IMG/VR virus record: IMGVR_UViG_3300032046_000087
Span: 1-38,056 of that record
Length of the DNA stretch: 38,056 nt
Strand: one strand, 5' to 3'
Source of the DNA: a virus
Shown: positions 31,600-37,423 of the stretch, in pieces
How the letters are laid out: every line of letters starts with the position of its first letter
Position numbering within the stretch: position 1 is the first letter of the stretch
The notes under the pieces: model-generated
Databases searched by the model: none
The model's input: only the letters and a program-made list of their open reading frames with translations
Told to the model about the DNA's origin: nothing
Program-made: the position numbers and the translations under genes

Positions 31600-31768
31600 G
31601 TGGCCTACGGGGGCTATGAAGTTTAGTGATGAACCCATAACAACGGTAACGTTGCGGAAACCTGGATTGTCTGGACCAATTTTGGGGATCACGTGCGCGG
31701 TCTTTGGAGCTGTATGCGGCTGGATCGCGCATGGCCTTCTTACTGGTGGCCACACGTTTTGGAACTGA
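31565..31768 (+). CDS. small membrane protein, 67 aa
   Basis: AAGGAGAGAGA precedes the ATG. The N-terminal 35 residues are soluble (LEIVEWPTGAMKFSDEP). A Gly/Ala hydrophobic segment then follows (ILGITCAVFGAVCGWIAHGLL, about 40-60), probably one membrane span with the N-terminus inside. The gene directly follows the three-helix RNA. Unknown role, perhaps superinfection exclusion or membrane remodelling, which is a guess. Confidence 0.65.
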   Translation: MKENKPRLEIVEWPTGAMKFSDEPITTVTLRKPGLSGPILGITCAVFGAVCGWIAHGLLTGGHTFWN

Positions 31769-31775
31769 GGTGAAC

Positions 31776-32072
31776 ATGAGGAACGCAAGGATCATCAGAA
31801 GAGTCGTAGATACACCGTCAATCGAAATCGGGTCAACAAAGGGTGTCGGGACGCTTACCCAGCCAGAGATAGTGGAGTCTCTAACGATTGAGGCCCCGCG
31901 TTCCCCCCTCAAGGTTGAAGTCCGGGGAGAACGGGACAGACGCGGGATTGTTCTGGAGTTCGACTCCGAGAACTGTCTAGCAGACCTTCTTCTTGACTGT
32001 TGGGACGCGATGACCCCAAAGGCACGTACGAGTGTCTTGGCACAGATGAGGAACGAAGCCGGGCAGACGTAA
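31776..32072 (+). CDS. hypothetical protein, 98 aa
   Basis: GAGGTGAAC precedes the ATG at 31776; the longer frame from 31704 overlaps the previous gene. The protein opens MRNARIIRRVVDTPSIEIG, has a beta-like centre and an acidic stretch (LEFDSENCLADLLLDCWDAM). It lies between the membrane gene and the HNH gene. No family recognised. Confidence 0.6.
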   Translation: MRNARIIRRVVDTPSIEIGSTKGVGTLTQPEIVESLTIEAPRSPLKVEVRGERDRRGIVLEFDSENCLADLLLDCWDAMTPKARTSVLAQMRNEAGQT

Positions 32073-32084
32073 AAAGGAGATGTA

Positions 32085-32567
32085 GTGGAACTTGAGAAGC
32101 GATTTTGGCGAAACGTCAAAAAGACAGAAACGTGTTGGATCTGGACAAGTCGACAGACTTCAGACGGATATGGGCATCTGAAGATCAATGGAAAAGAAAG
32201 GCGTGCCCATCGTGTCGCGTGGGAACTATGTATTGGAATAATCCCGAAATATCTCTTGGTCTGTCATCGTTGCGATGTCCCTCTTTGTGTGAACCCGGCA
32301 CATCTTTTTTTAGGTACGAATGGCGACAATGTACGAGATTCAATAGCTAAGGGACGATGGGGCCATGATCCATCTACTCGCATACAAAAAGAGAACTATC
32401 GTAAGGTCGGGAGGGAAGAAGTGAAGGAAATCCGCCAGTCTGGAGAATCTAATAGAATCCTTGCTAGACGATTTCGAATAAGTAATCAGCAGATTTCCAA
32501 GATCAAACTTCGTCAACAATGGAAATGGGTAGATTCAAACAGACCTAGCGGCGAGGATAGCCGCTGA
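32085..32567 (+). CDS. HNH homing endonuclease with C-terminal HTH
   Basis: The 160-residue protein has the HNH_3 layout: W-I-W at 18-20, H42, then CHRCDVPLCVNPAHLFLGTNGDN (60-82). The C-terminal 50 residues (EEVKEIRQSGESNRILARRF, ISNQQISKIKL) form a helix-turn-helix. It is a free-standing mobile endonuclease that cuts DNA and promotes its own spread. Codons here are more A/T-rich than in neighbours, which fits recent transfer. The start is GTG after AAAAAGGAGATGTA. Confidence 0.85.
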   Translation: MELEKRFWRNVKKTETCWIWTSRQTSDGYGHLKINGKERRAHRVAWELCIGIIPKYLLVCHRCDVPLCVNPAHLFLGTNGDNVRDSIAKGRWGHDPSTRIQKENYRKVGREEVKEIRQSGESNRILARRFRISNQQISKIKLRQQWKWVDSNRPSGEDSR

Positions 32568-32569
32568 AC

Positions 32570-32612
32570 GCTCGTGGTCGCTTTGTAACAAGGCGTCAGG
32601 GCGACCACGGGC
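32570..32612 (+). promoter_or_regulatory. 12-bp intercistronic stem-loop
   Basis: GCTCGTGGTCGC (32570-32581) pairs with GCGACCACGGGC (32601-32612) over 12 bp with one U-G wobble and a 19-nt loop. It lies between the HNH gene and the annealing-like gene, 18 nt before the latter's ATG, where no Shine-Dalgarno is visible. It shares outer GCTCG/CGGGC pairing and a following AAC with the stem at 35232-35303. Confidence 0.55.
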
Positions 32613-32629
32613 AAACATGCAGGCAAACA

Positions 32630-33601
32630 ATGAACGAGAAAAAAACGAAAGAACTAACAGAGCGCGGTGAGTCGTTGTTGCCGTTCCTCCTAATGGACGC
32701 GGCGGATAATGACATCATTGTTGCCCAGCTCAAGGGACAGGTGGTGGAACATCTTGCCTACGAGTTTGAGGACAAGACTACCGGCAAGCCGGTGCGCGGT
32801 CTGGCAAAAACCGGCGTCGACGAGGCTTGCCGGATGATGGCGACAATGGTTGGGAAAATGGAAGTGATACGCGAGCTAGAGTTCTCGCCGCCAGTTTTCA
32901 AAGACAAGGATGCGCTGTTCACCGTCAAGGCCGGTCGCTTTCTTTTCAACAAGGACACCAATGAGTTCGTTTGCCTTGAGACCGTGTTCGGGGCCAAACG
33001 TCAAGCGTTCCAAAAGTGGTCGAAGAAGCGAGGAGCATTTATCGATGATCCCTTCTGGTTTGAAGAAGGCATGATGAAGGCTGCGCGGAATGCTCGCATG
33101 AGACTACTCAGCGAAGAGCTCAAGGCAAAGATAATCGAGGAGGCGGTAAAAGCCAAGAAGGTCTTGACCGTCAGGGCCGAAGATAGAGATGATACGAAAG
33201 AGAACGGAGACGCAGAGAAGACTGAGGTGCCCGTATGCCCTGACTGTAGGCGGCCTGGTGTCAAGAAGCAGGTATCGGATAAGCCAAACAAAGACGGGAA
33301 GCTCTCGCCCAACGTTGGCAAGTGGTTCTATCGCTGTGAGAGATGCAAGGACGCGAAGAACCCACAATTCAACCTGTTCATCATGTGGGAGGACGATTGG
33401 CTCACGCTTTTGAAGGATGAGAAGCAAGAGGAAACATCCGCAACAAATGAAGATCCTACGGGCGATAAGTTTCCCCTATGCGAAACGTGCGGGGCGGCAC
33501 TCATCAAAAATGCTAGCGGGCAAATGAGTTGTGTCGTTTGCGACGGCAAGCAAAGAGAAAAAGAACTGAAAGGCGCGCAGCAACACGGGAAGGTTCTATG
33601 A
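32630..33601 (+). CDS. putative single-strand annealing / recombination protein with zinc ribbons
   Basis: The 323-residue protein begins with an alpha/beta region (DNDIIVAQLKGQVVEHLAYEF). Its core ends in MMKAARNARMRLLSEELKAKIIEEA, a motif reminiscent of the A-x-R-N-A-x-R pattern near the end of phage annealing proteins (Rad52/Erf-like). Two zinc ribbons follow: CPDC...CERC (about 202-240) and CETC...CVVC (about 287-306). The role would be strand annealing in replication-linked recombination. No Shine-Dalgarno is visible, only the hairpin upstream. The identification is tentative. Confidence 0.55.
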   Translation: MNEKKTKELTERGESLLPFLLMDAADNDIIVAQLKGQVVEHLAYEFEDKTTGKPVRGLAKTGVDEACRMMATMVGKMEVIRELEFSPPVFKDKDALFTVKAGRFLFNKDTNEFVCLETVFGAKRQAFQKWSKKRGAFIDDPFWFEEGMMKAARNARMRLLSEELKAKIIEEAVKAKKVLTVRAEDRDDTKENGDAEKTEVPVCPDCRRPGVKKQVSDKPNKDGKLSPNVGKWFYRCERCKDAKNPQFNLFIMWEDDWLTLLKDEKQEETSATNEDPTGDKFPLCETCGAALIKNASGQMSCVVCDGKQREKELKGAQQHGKVL

Positions 33602-33837
33602 CCCCCGAGCTTGCCAACAAACTCTTGCGTGAACACGGCTGGGATTGGAACGTGGTATACTATGCAAGCGAAGCCGATTGCCCGCATTGCAAGGAACGAA
33701 TGGATAGGGGGCAAGTGACCGACGGCACACAACGGTGGTACTGGTATTGCAAAAACGATCACTGTGTGGCGGAGCATCACGGCGGCTGGAGAGGGTGGTG
33801 CAAGCCACCGGAGGAAGGCGAGATCGAGGATGAATGA
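33598..33837 (+). CDS. zinc-ribbon mini-protein, 79 aa
   Basis: The ATG at 33598 overlaps the previous stop and follows GGAAGG. The protein contains CPHCKERM at about 28-35 and CKNDHC at about 51-56, a four-Cys zinc site, followed by a Trp/Gly-rich stretch. It is Trp/Tyr-rich overall. It precedes the Ala/Trp repeat gene with an 8-nt overlap. Function unknown. Confidence 0.65.
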   Translation: MTPELANKLLREHGWDWNVVYYASEADCPHCKERMDRGQVTDGTQRWYWYCKNDHCVAEHHGGWRGWCKPPEEGEIEDE

Positions 33838-34600
33838 TGACATCGAAATCCTTGCATGGCATTTTAGCGCTGATGACGGGCGCCTCAATTTCGGCGAGCG
33901 TCCGAAAGTTATAGTCGGCGAATGGATGCGCGCTGAAGGTCCGCTCATCATGTGCAGGAACGGCATGCACGCATCCCGCGACCCGTTCGGTGCTCTCCAA
34001 TATGCGCAAGGATCGCTCCTCTCACACGTGGAATGTCGGGGAGAGATCGAGGAGGAGACGGACAAAATCGTGTGCCGTGAACGCAAACATCTCTGGCAAT
34101 ACGATGCAACGAAAGAATTGCGGCTTTTCGCCTGTTGGTGCGTGCGAGAAACGCCGCTCCATGACAGCCGAAAGGTGTGGAATTTGCTCACGGATGAGCG
34201 CAGTCGAAACGCCGTCATCGCAGCGGAAAGATTCGCGCAAGGCCAGGCTACAAGGGAGGACCTGGCTTCGGCTAAGGCTGCGGCTTGGGCTGCGGCTAGG
34301 ACTGCGGCTTGGGATGTGGCTTTGGCTGCGGCTTGGGATGCGGCTTCGGCTGCGGCTAGGACTGCGGCTTGGGATGTGGCTTCGGCTGCGGCTAGGACTG
34401 CGGGTTGGGCTGCGGCTTCGGCTGCGGCTTGGGATGTGGCTTGGGATGCGGCTTGGGATGCGGCTTGGGATGTGGCTTCGGCTGCGGCTAGGGATGCGGC
34501 TTGGGATGTGGCTTGGGCTGCGGCTTCGGCTGCGCAGAAAGCGCGGTTCAACGAAATCGTTGCGAAAATCGCGGAAGAAATGGAGCCCGAGCATGGGTAA
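33830..34600 (+). CDS. phage protein with C-terminal Ala/Trp tandem repeats
   Basis: The ATG at 33830 gives a 256-residue protein. The first 120 residues have IMCRNGMHASRDPFGALQYAQG and a D-K-I-V-C element; I have seen this type of domain in unnamed phage proteins ending in Ala-rich tails. Residues about 145-235 are Ala-rich repeats such as AAWDVA and AASAAAR, probably a long amphipathic helix or solenoid. Repeat number should vary between relatives. The function is unknown. The gene overlaps both neighbours. Confidence 0.65.
   Translation: MNDDIEILAWHFSADDGRLNFGERPKVIVGEWMRAEGPLIMCRNGMHASRDPFGALQYAQGSLLSHVECRGEIEEETDKIVCRERKHLWQYDATKELRLFACWCVRETPLHDSRKVWNLLTDERSRNAVIAAERFAQGQATREDLASAKAAAWAAARTAAWDVALAAAWDAASAAARTAAWDVASAAARTAGWAAASAAAWDVAWDAAWDAAWDVASAAARDAAWDVAWAAASAAQKARFNEIVAKIAEEMEPEHG
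34263..34535 (+). repeat. degenerate tandem repeat, 6/12-bp units (GGCTGC/GGCTTC/GGATGC)
   Basis: About 270 bp consist of imperfect six-base units such as GGCTGC, GGCTTG, GGATGT and GGCTAG arranged in higher-order 12-36 bp blocks. They encode the Ala/Trp/Asp/Val repeats. All other frames stay open too, creating long artefactual ORFs on both strands. Repeats of this type expand or shrink through slippage. Confidence 0.85.
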
Positions 34601-34727
34601 CCTTGTCTTTTGTACGATCTGTGGCGCGCCGCTTGATCCGGCAGATGCAATTGAAGTTAATGGCAAGTGGTATTGCGACGAACATGAACCATCCCCAGAC
34701 GACGTGTATGATGAGCGTGATGTATAG
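34593..34727 (+). CDS. zinc-ribbon mini-protein, 44 aa
   Basis: The ATG overlaps the end of the repeat gene by 8 nt with GGAG upstream. The protein has CTICG at residues 7-11, WYCDEH at 27-32 and an acidic tail. C-x2-C then C-x2-H is a compact zinc site. It overlaps the following small ORF by 17 nt. Function unknown. Confidence 0.6.
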   Translation: MGNLVFCTICGAPLDPADAIEVNGKWYCDEHEPSPDDVYDERDV

Positions 34728-34809
34728 GTTGGTTCCCCCGGGGCCAGAGGACCCTGACTTTGACGCATTGCGAGATGAGTACGAAACAAGGCAGGAGGCG
34801 ATGGATTAG
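34711..34809 (+). CDS. 32-aa acidic mini-protein
   Basis: ATG 34711 (or 34720) opens a frame encoding YRLVPPGPEDPDFDALRDEYETRQEAMD, with no visible strong ribosome site. The acidic, helical C-terminus and placement between overlapping genes support it modestly. It is too short for standard callers. Function unknown. Confidence 0.4.
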   Translation: MSVMYRLVPPGPEDPDFDALRDEYETRQEAMD

Positions 34810-34811
34810 CA

Positions 34812-35228
34812 ATGAAGATTAAACGTGTCAACCGATATTACTGTGATTTCTGCAAGAAGTCAGGATGTTCAAAGGCGGCAATGCAAAAGCATGAGCATCA
34901 TTGCACCATGAATCCTAACCGCATCTGTCGGATGTGTTTGTTACTAGGATTGGAACAAAAACCAATGAGCGACTTACTTCTATTGCTTCCGAACCCGAAA
35001 GATTTTGAAGGGACAGACGAACCTGCCTGGACTGATACTAGCCCTCTTGCGAAGACGGTGAATGCTTCGATGAAATCTCTACGAGATGCGACAGGTGGTT
35101 GTCCCATGTGCATTCTCAGTGCACTCAGACAAAGCGGTATACCAGTGCCAATGGCCTCATCGTTCAAGTTCAACCAAGAGTGCGATGAGATATGGGCAGA
35201 GCAGAATGAGGAACATTCCCAGGGATAA
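34812..35228 (+). CDS. zinc-finger protein, 138 aa
   Basis: The N-terminus has YYCDFCKKSGCSKAAMQKHEHHC, a C2H2-like finger at about residues 11-31, followed by CRMC (39-42) and a later CPMC (about 98-101). The rest is helical. An AGGAGG lies about 14 nt upstream of the ATG, a long spacer. It could bind DNA or a host protein. The gene ends 4 nt before the stem-loop at 35232. Confidence 0.65.
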   Translation: MKIKRVNRYYCDFCKKSGCSKAAMQKHEHHCTMNPNRICRMCLLLGLEQKPMSDLLLLLPNPKDFEGTDEPAWTDTSPLAKTVNASMKSLRDATGGCPMCILSALRQSGIPVPMASSFKFNQECDEIWAEQNEEHSQG

Positions 35229-35231
35229 CTG

Positions 35232-35303
35232 GCTCGCCCGTTGGTCAAGGGGCCATAGTGCTTCGACAGAATTCCATATGGTGAAGCAAGACGGCGGGCG
35301 GGC
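35232..35303 (+). ncRNA. candidate structured RNA element between genes
   Basis: GCTCGCCCG (35232-35240) pairs with CGGGCGGGC (35295-35303) over 9 bp with one U-G wobble. Inside, TGCTTC (35259-35264) pairs with GAAGCA (35283-35288) around a loop containing CATATG. The element fills the gap between two genes and ends 22 nt before ATG 35326. Its outer GCTCG/CGGGC pairing and following TAAC match the stem at 32570-32612. An ATG at 35206 leaves a frame open through it, so coding is an alternative. Confidence 0.5.
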
Positions 35304-35325
35304 TAACAAGAAAAGGGGCGATGAC

Positions 35326-35715
35326 ATGCCGAAAGATATCAAGTCGATAAAGGAGTGGACGCAGATTGAGGTCGCGGGATCCACCTTCATCCCTTTCAAG
35401 TGGCGCGACGATACGCCCGGCGGGAGCAATCTGGGACGCGCAGAGTTTCAAGTTTGCCTAAAATTCAAGCGCGGAAAAGTCTCAGAATTTTGGGTATATC
35501 CGCGCCAGCAAAGAGATGCGACCACCTGTTGGCATATCATCACAACATATCAGGATTTTCACATATCAAGCTATGAGGGGTTGGAACGCACCAGCGCCTG
35601 GCTGCTTTATTGGTGCAAAGAACACAAGACGGTTTCGTTCTCCATCTATGTTCCTCCCGAGAGTCATTTCATGGAAATCGGTTATAACGGTATTTCATTC
35701 TGGCGTACCTCATGA
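35326..35715 (+). CDS. hypothetical protein, 129 aa
   Basis: AAAAGGGGCGATGAC precedes the ATG at 35326. The protein is beta-rich (WTQIEVAGSTFIPFKW, FQVCLKFKRGKVSEFWVYP, SFSIYVPPESHFMEIGY). The frame is open to ATG 35206, which would add 40 residues covering the RNA stem, so the start is uncertain. No family recognised. The next gene encodes an exported protein. Confidence 0.6.
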   Translation: MPKDIKSIKEWTQIEVAGSTFIPFKWRDDTPGGSNLGRAEFQVCLKFKRGKVSEFWVYPRQQRDATTCWHIITTYQDFHISSYEGLERTSAWLLYWCKEHKTVSFSIYVPPESHFMEIGYNGISFWRTS

Positions 35716-35728
35716 AAGGCGGTGTGTC

Positions 35729-36109
35729 TTGAAACTTCTCCTAATCCTTCTGGCTCTGATTCTCCTAGCGGCAACGACTAGTGAAGCTGCGCCGATTTCT
35801 GTCATGCGACACTGGACGTGTCCGTATGACAACGTAGGCGTGGTGCAATACAAAATGCATTGGAGCCGAACGCCCGCGGGAGCAGATACGCTTGCTTGGT
35901 GGCGTGCTTGCGAAGATAGCCTTACATGGTCTTGCTCCGCAATCGCTGGCGCTCTAGACTCGGTCAGCGTGAATGTCTCGACGCTTGGTACTTGGTATTA
36001 CAATATCGTGAGTCGTGATGCAATGGGGAACCAGTCAAAATATAGCAATATGTGGATGGAGGTTTTGGCGGACACGCAGATACCCTTTCCGGTCACCACT
36101 TTGCATTAG
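35729..36109 (+). CDS. exported FN3-like protein, N-terminal part of a frameshifted gene
   Basis: A TTG start after GGCGGTG gives a signal peptide (MKLLLILLALILLAATTSEA). The mature part has an FN3-like strand set ending GTWYYNIVSRDAMGNQSKYS. The frame stops at TAG 36107-36109, just where the next frame continues with RVYPNPVTG. Omitting one base near 36104 would give VTTL-IRVYPNP, a typical linker into a type IX sorting domain. So this is probably the first part of a roughly 229-residue secreted protein, broken or programmed to shift. Confidence 0.6.
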   Translation: MKLLLILLALILLAATTSEAAPISVMRHWTCPYDNVGVVQYKMHWSRTPAGADTLAWWRACEDSLTWSCSAIAGALDSVSVNVSTLGTWYYNIVSRDAMGNQSKYSNMWMEVLADTQIPFPVTTLH

Positions 36110-36419
36110 GGTTTATCCCAATCCCGTGACGGGGAAAACATTCTACGTGGAGGTGAGAGATGGCGCTTGCGGCATTGATAGTGGCGGTCGTGGCGTTGAC
36201 GGTAAGTTCTGTGGCGTTTCTAGGTGGCGTAGCTCTCAACAAGGAGATAGAGAACCTGAAGGGAAGATAGCCCTATTCGATATCCGTGGGCGTTTGGCAT
36301 GGCAACGGCGTGTGTTCGCTACGGATGACCTCCACGTCTTTGAATGCCAAGCACCCGGAGCCGGGATATGGTTCGTGTGTCTGGACGGCAACTGCGTGAA
36401 GTTGGTTTCGCTCAAATGA
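36105..36419 (+). pseudogene. C-terminal type IX (Por) sorting-domain-like segment, out of frame
   Basis: In the frame from 36105, RVYPNPVTGKTFYVEV, then GKIALFDIRGRLAWQ and a late GIWFVCLDGNCVKLVSLK, follow the pattern of C-terminal sorting domains of type IX-secreted proteins of the Bacteroidota and related phyla. It has no ribosome site of its own, so it needs a frameshift from 35729. Between the first and second strand lies an extra stretch of about 33 residues that overlaps the nested gene 36160-36270. Host-derived cargo is likely. Confidence 0.6.
36160..36270 (+). CDS. nested 36-aa membrane peptide
   Basis: GGAGGTGAGAG directly precedes this ATG. The product is a 23-residue hydrophobic helix (MALAALIVAVVALTVSSVAF...) and a charged tail NKEIENLKGR. 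It lies inside the sorting-domain segment in another frame, exactly over its unexpected insertion. Small single-span peptides of this shape are common in phages. The strong ribosome site argues that it is real. Confidence 0.6.
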   Translation: MALAALIVAVVALTVSSVAFLGGVALNKEIENLKGR

Positions 36420-36429
36420 GGAGAATGCG

Positions 36430-36750
36430 ATGGAAGAGACACTAGACAAACTGGTCGGCGAAGACGACATTGAAACTATAACGAGAACAAGGAAACGACG
36501 TGTGTGTGAGATTTGCGGTGAACCTGCGCATTATCGGGTCACGTTCCTTCTGCTGCATGCACGGTCAAATATGGACTCGAAGGCATTTGGGCGCGACGAT
36601 TGCTCCTTTTGTGCCGATGCCGAACTGTTCGCTTGCCGAGAACATCAGGAGGAGGTCGAAAGCCACCCGCCAGAGGGCATGAGTTATTGCTCTACCTTTT
36701 CTGCAAGTGCTAGATTTGCACACATGTTTCTATACTGGGTAAACCAGTAG
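36430..36750 (+). CDS. zinc-binding protein, 106 aa
   Basis: GAGGAGAATGCG precedes the ATG. The protein has CEICG at 26-30, CSFC at about 58-61 and CREH at about 69-72, which suits a treble-clef or RING-like zinc site. The N-terminal 20 residues are acidic. It is part of the dense run of small zinc proteins at the right end. Function unknown. Confidence 0.65.
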   Translation: MEETLDKLVGEDDIETITRTRKRRVCEICGEPAHYRVTFLLLHARSNMDSKAFGRDDCSFCADAELFACREHQEEVESHPPEGMSYCSTFSASARFAHMFLYWVNQ

Positions 36751-36758
36751 GAGTCCCC

Positions 36759-36974
36759 ATGCAAATAACTGACGCCGAGTTGGGAGCTGCGCTGAGACGA
36801 CTTAAAGACAGAGATTTCTGTTGTTATCGGCATTTATGTGGTGGTGTTTGTTGGGCAGACGGCTTTGAGAAAATAGATGTGCATTGTCCTAGTTCCAATA
36901 TATCGGCGGTTATACGTGAGGCCCGCCGCGCAAAAGGCGGATTCACGCCAGAAATCAGCAAGGCGATAGGATAG
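36759..36974 (+). CDS. small protein, N-terminus shared with next gene
   Basis: GTAGGAGTCCCC precedes the ATG. The 71-residue protein starts MQITDAELGAALRRLK and has four cysteines in its centre (CCYRHLCGGVC) plus CPSS. The first residues resemble MRITDSELVPRY of the next protein, so they may share an ancestor or a binding partner. No known family. Confidence 0.6.
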   Translation: MQITDAELGAALRRLKDRDFCCYRHLCGGVCWADGFEKIDVHCPSSNISAVIREARRAKGGFTPEISKAIG

Positions 36975-36979
36975 TAACC

Positions 36980-37216
36980 ATGCGAATAACTGACAGCGAG
37001 CTGGTGCCGCGCTATACCGCTGGAGAACTTAGAGCATGGCACAGGGGCTATCGGGCCTACGTGATGGATCGCCCGTACAAATGTTATAGTCAGGATGCAA
37101 ACTACATAGCGGCATGGCGAGCAGGTTGGTTCAGTGCCATGAAGAGAGAGATCAAAGAATCAGAGGAAGCCCGCCGCCTCAAGGCTCTTGAGCGTGCGCA
37201 GAAGGGGAAGCGATGA
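36980..37216 (+). CDS. ribosome-modulation-factor-like protein
   Basis: The 78-residue basic protein contains WHRGYRAYVMDRPYKCYS, then IAAWRAGWFSAMKRE. RMF, which dimerises and silences ribosomes, has the same G-Y-x-A ... C-x-Y ... W-x2-G-W-x2-A-M layout. The ATG follows AGGATAG. The long basic C-terminus could bind RNA. If active, it may alter host translation. The similarity is by pattern only. Confidence 0.55.
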   Translation: MRITDSELVPRYTAGELRAWHRGYRAYVMDRPYKCYSQDANYIAAWRAGWFSAMKREIKESEEARRLKALERAQKGKR

Positions 37217-37383
37217 GAGCGATAACGTGGAAAGGTAAAACGCTTGACGATGAACGAATAATTTACCGACTGAAGATTCTGAAGAATGGTCGATGCACAC
37301 TGACGGCTAGGACGCGTTTCGGTGTCGAGACAATGTGGCTTGACCCCGAACCCGCCAAGCCGCAGCCGCACGGCGCAAACTAG
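37213..37383 (+). CDS. hypothetical protein, 56 aa
   Basis: The ATG overlaps the preceding TGA and has AAGGGGAAGCG upstream. The basic protein MRAITWKGKTLDDERIIYRL continues with a strand-rich centre and a Pro-rich end. Coupling suggests it is translated with the RMF-like gene. Function unknown. Confidence 0.6.
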   Translation: MRAITWKGKTLDDERIIYRLKILKNGRCTLTARTRFGVETMWLDPEPAKPQPHGAN

Positions 37384-37423
37384 TGGCGGCGATAGAAGGA
37401 TTGCCGAAAAGGAGGAGAAGATA

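Noticed and set aside
33328-34650. 440-aa minus ORF and other long frames over the repeat
   Set aside because: The six-base repeat keeps every frame open; only the 33830 frame has a natural domain upstream.
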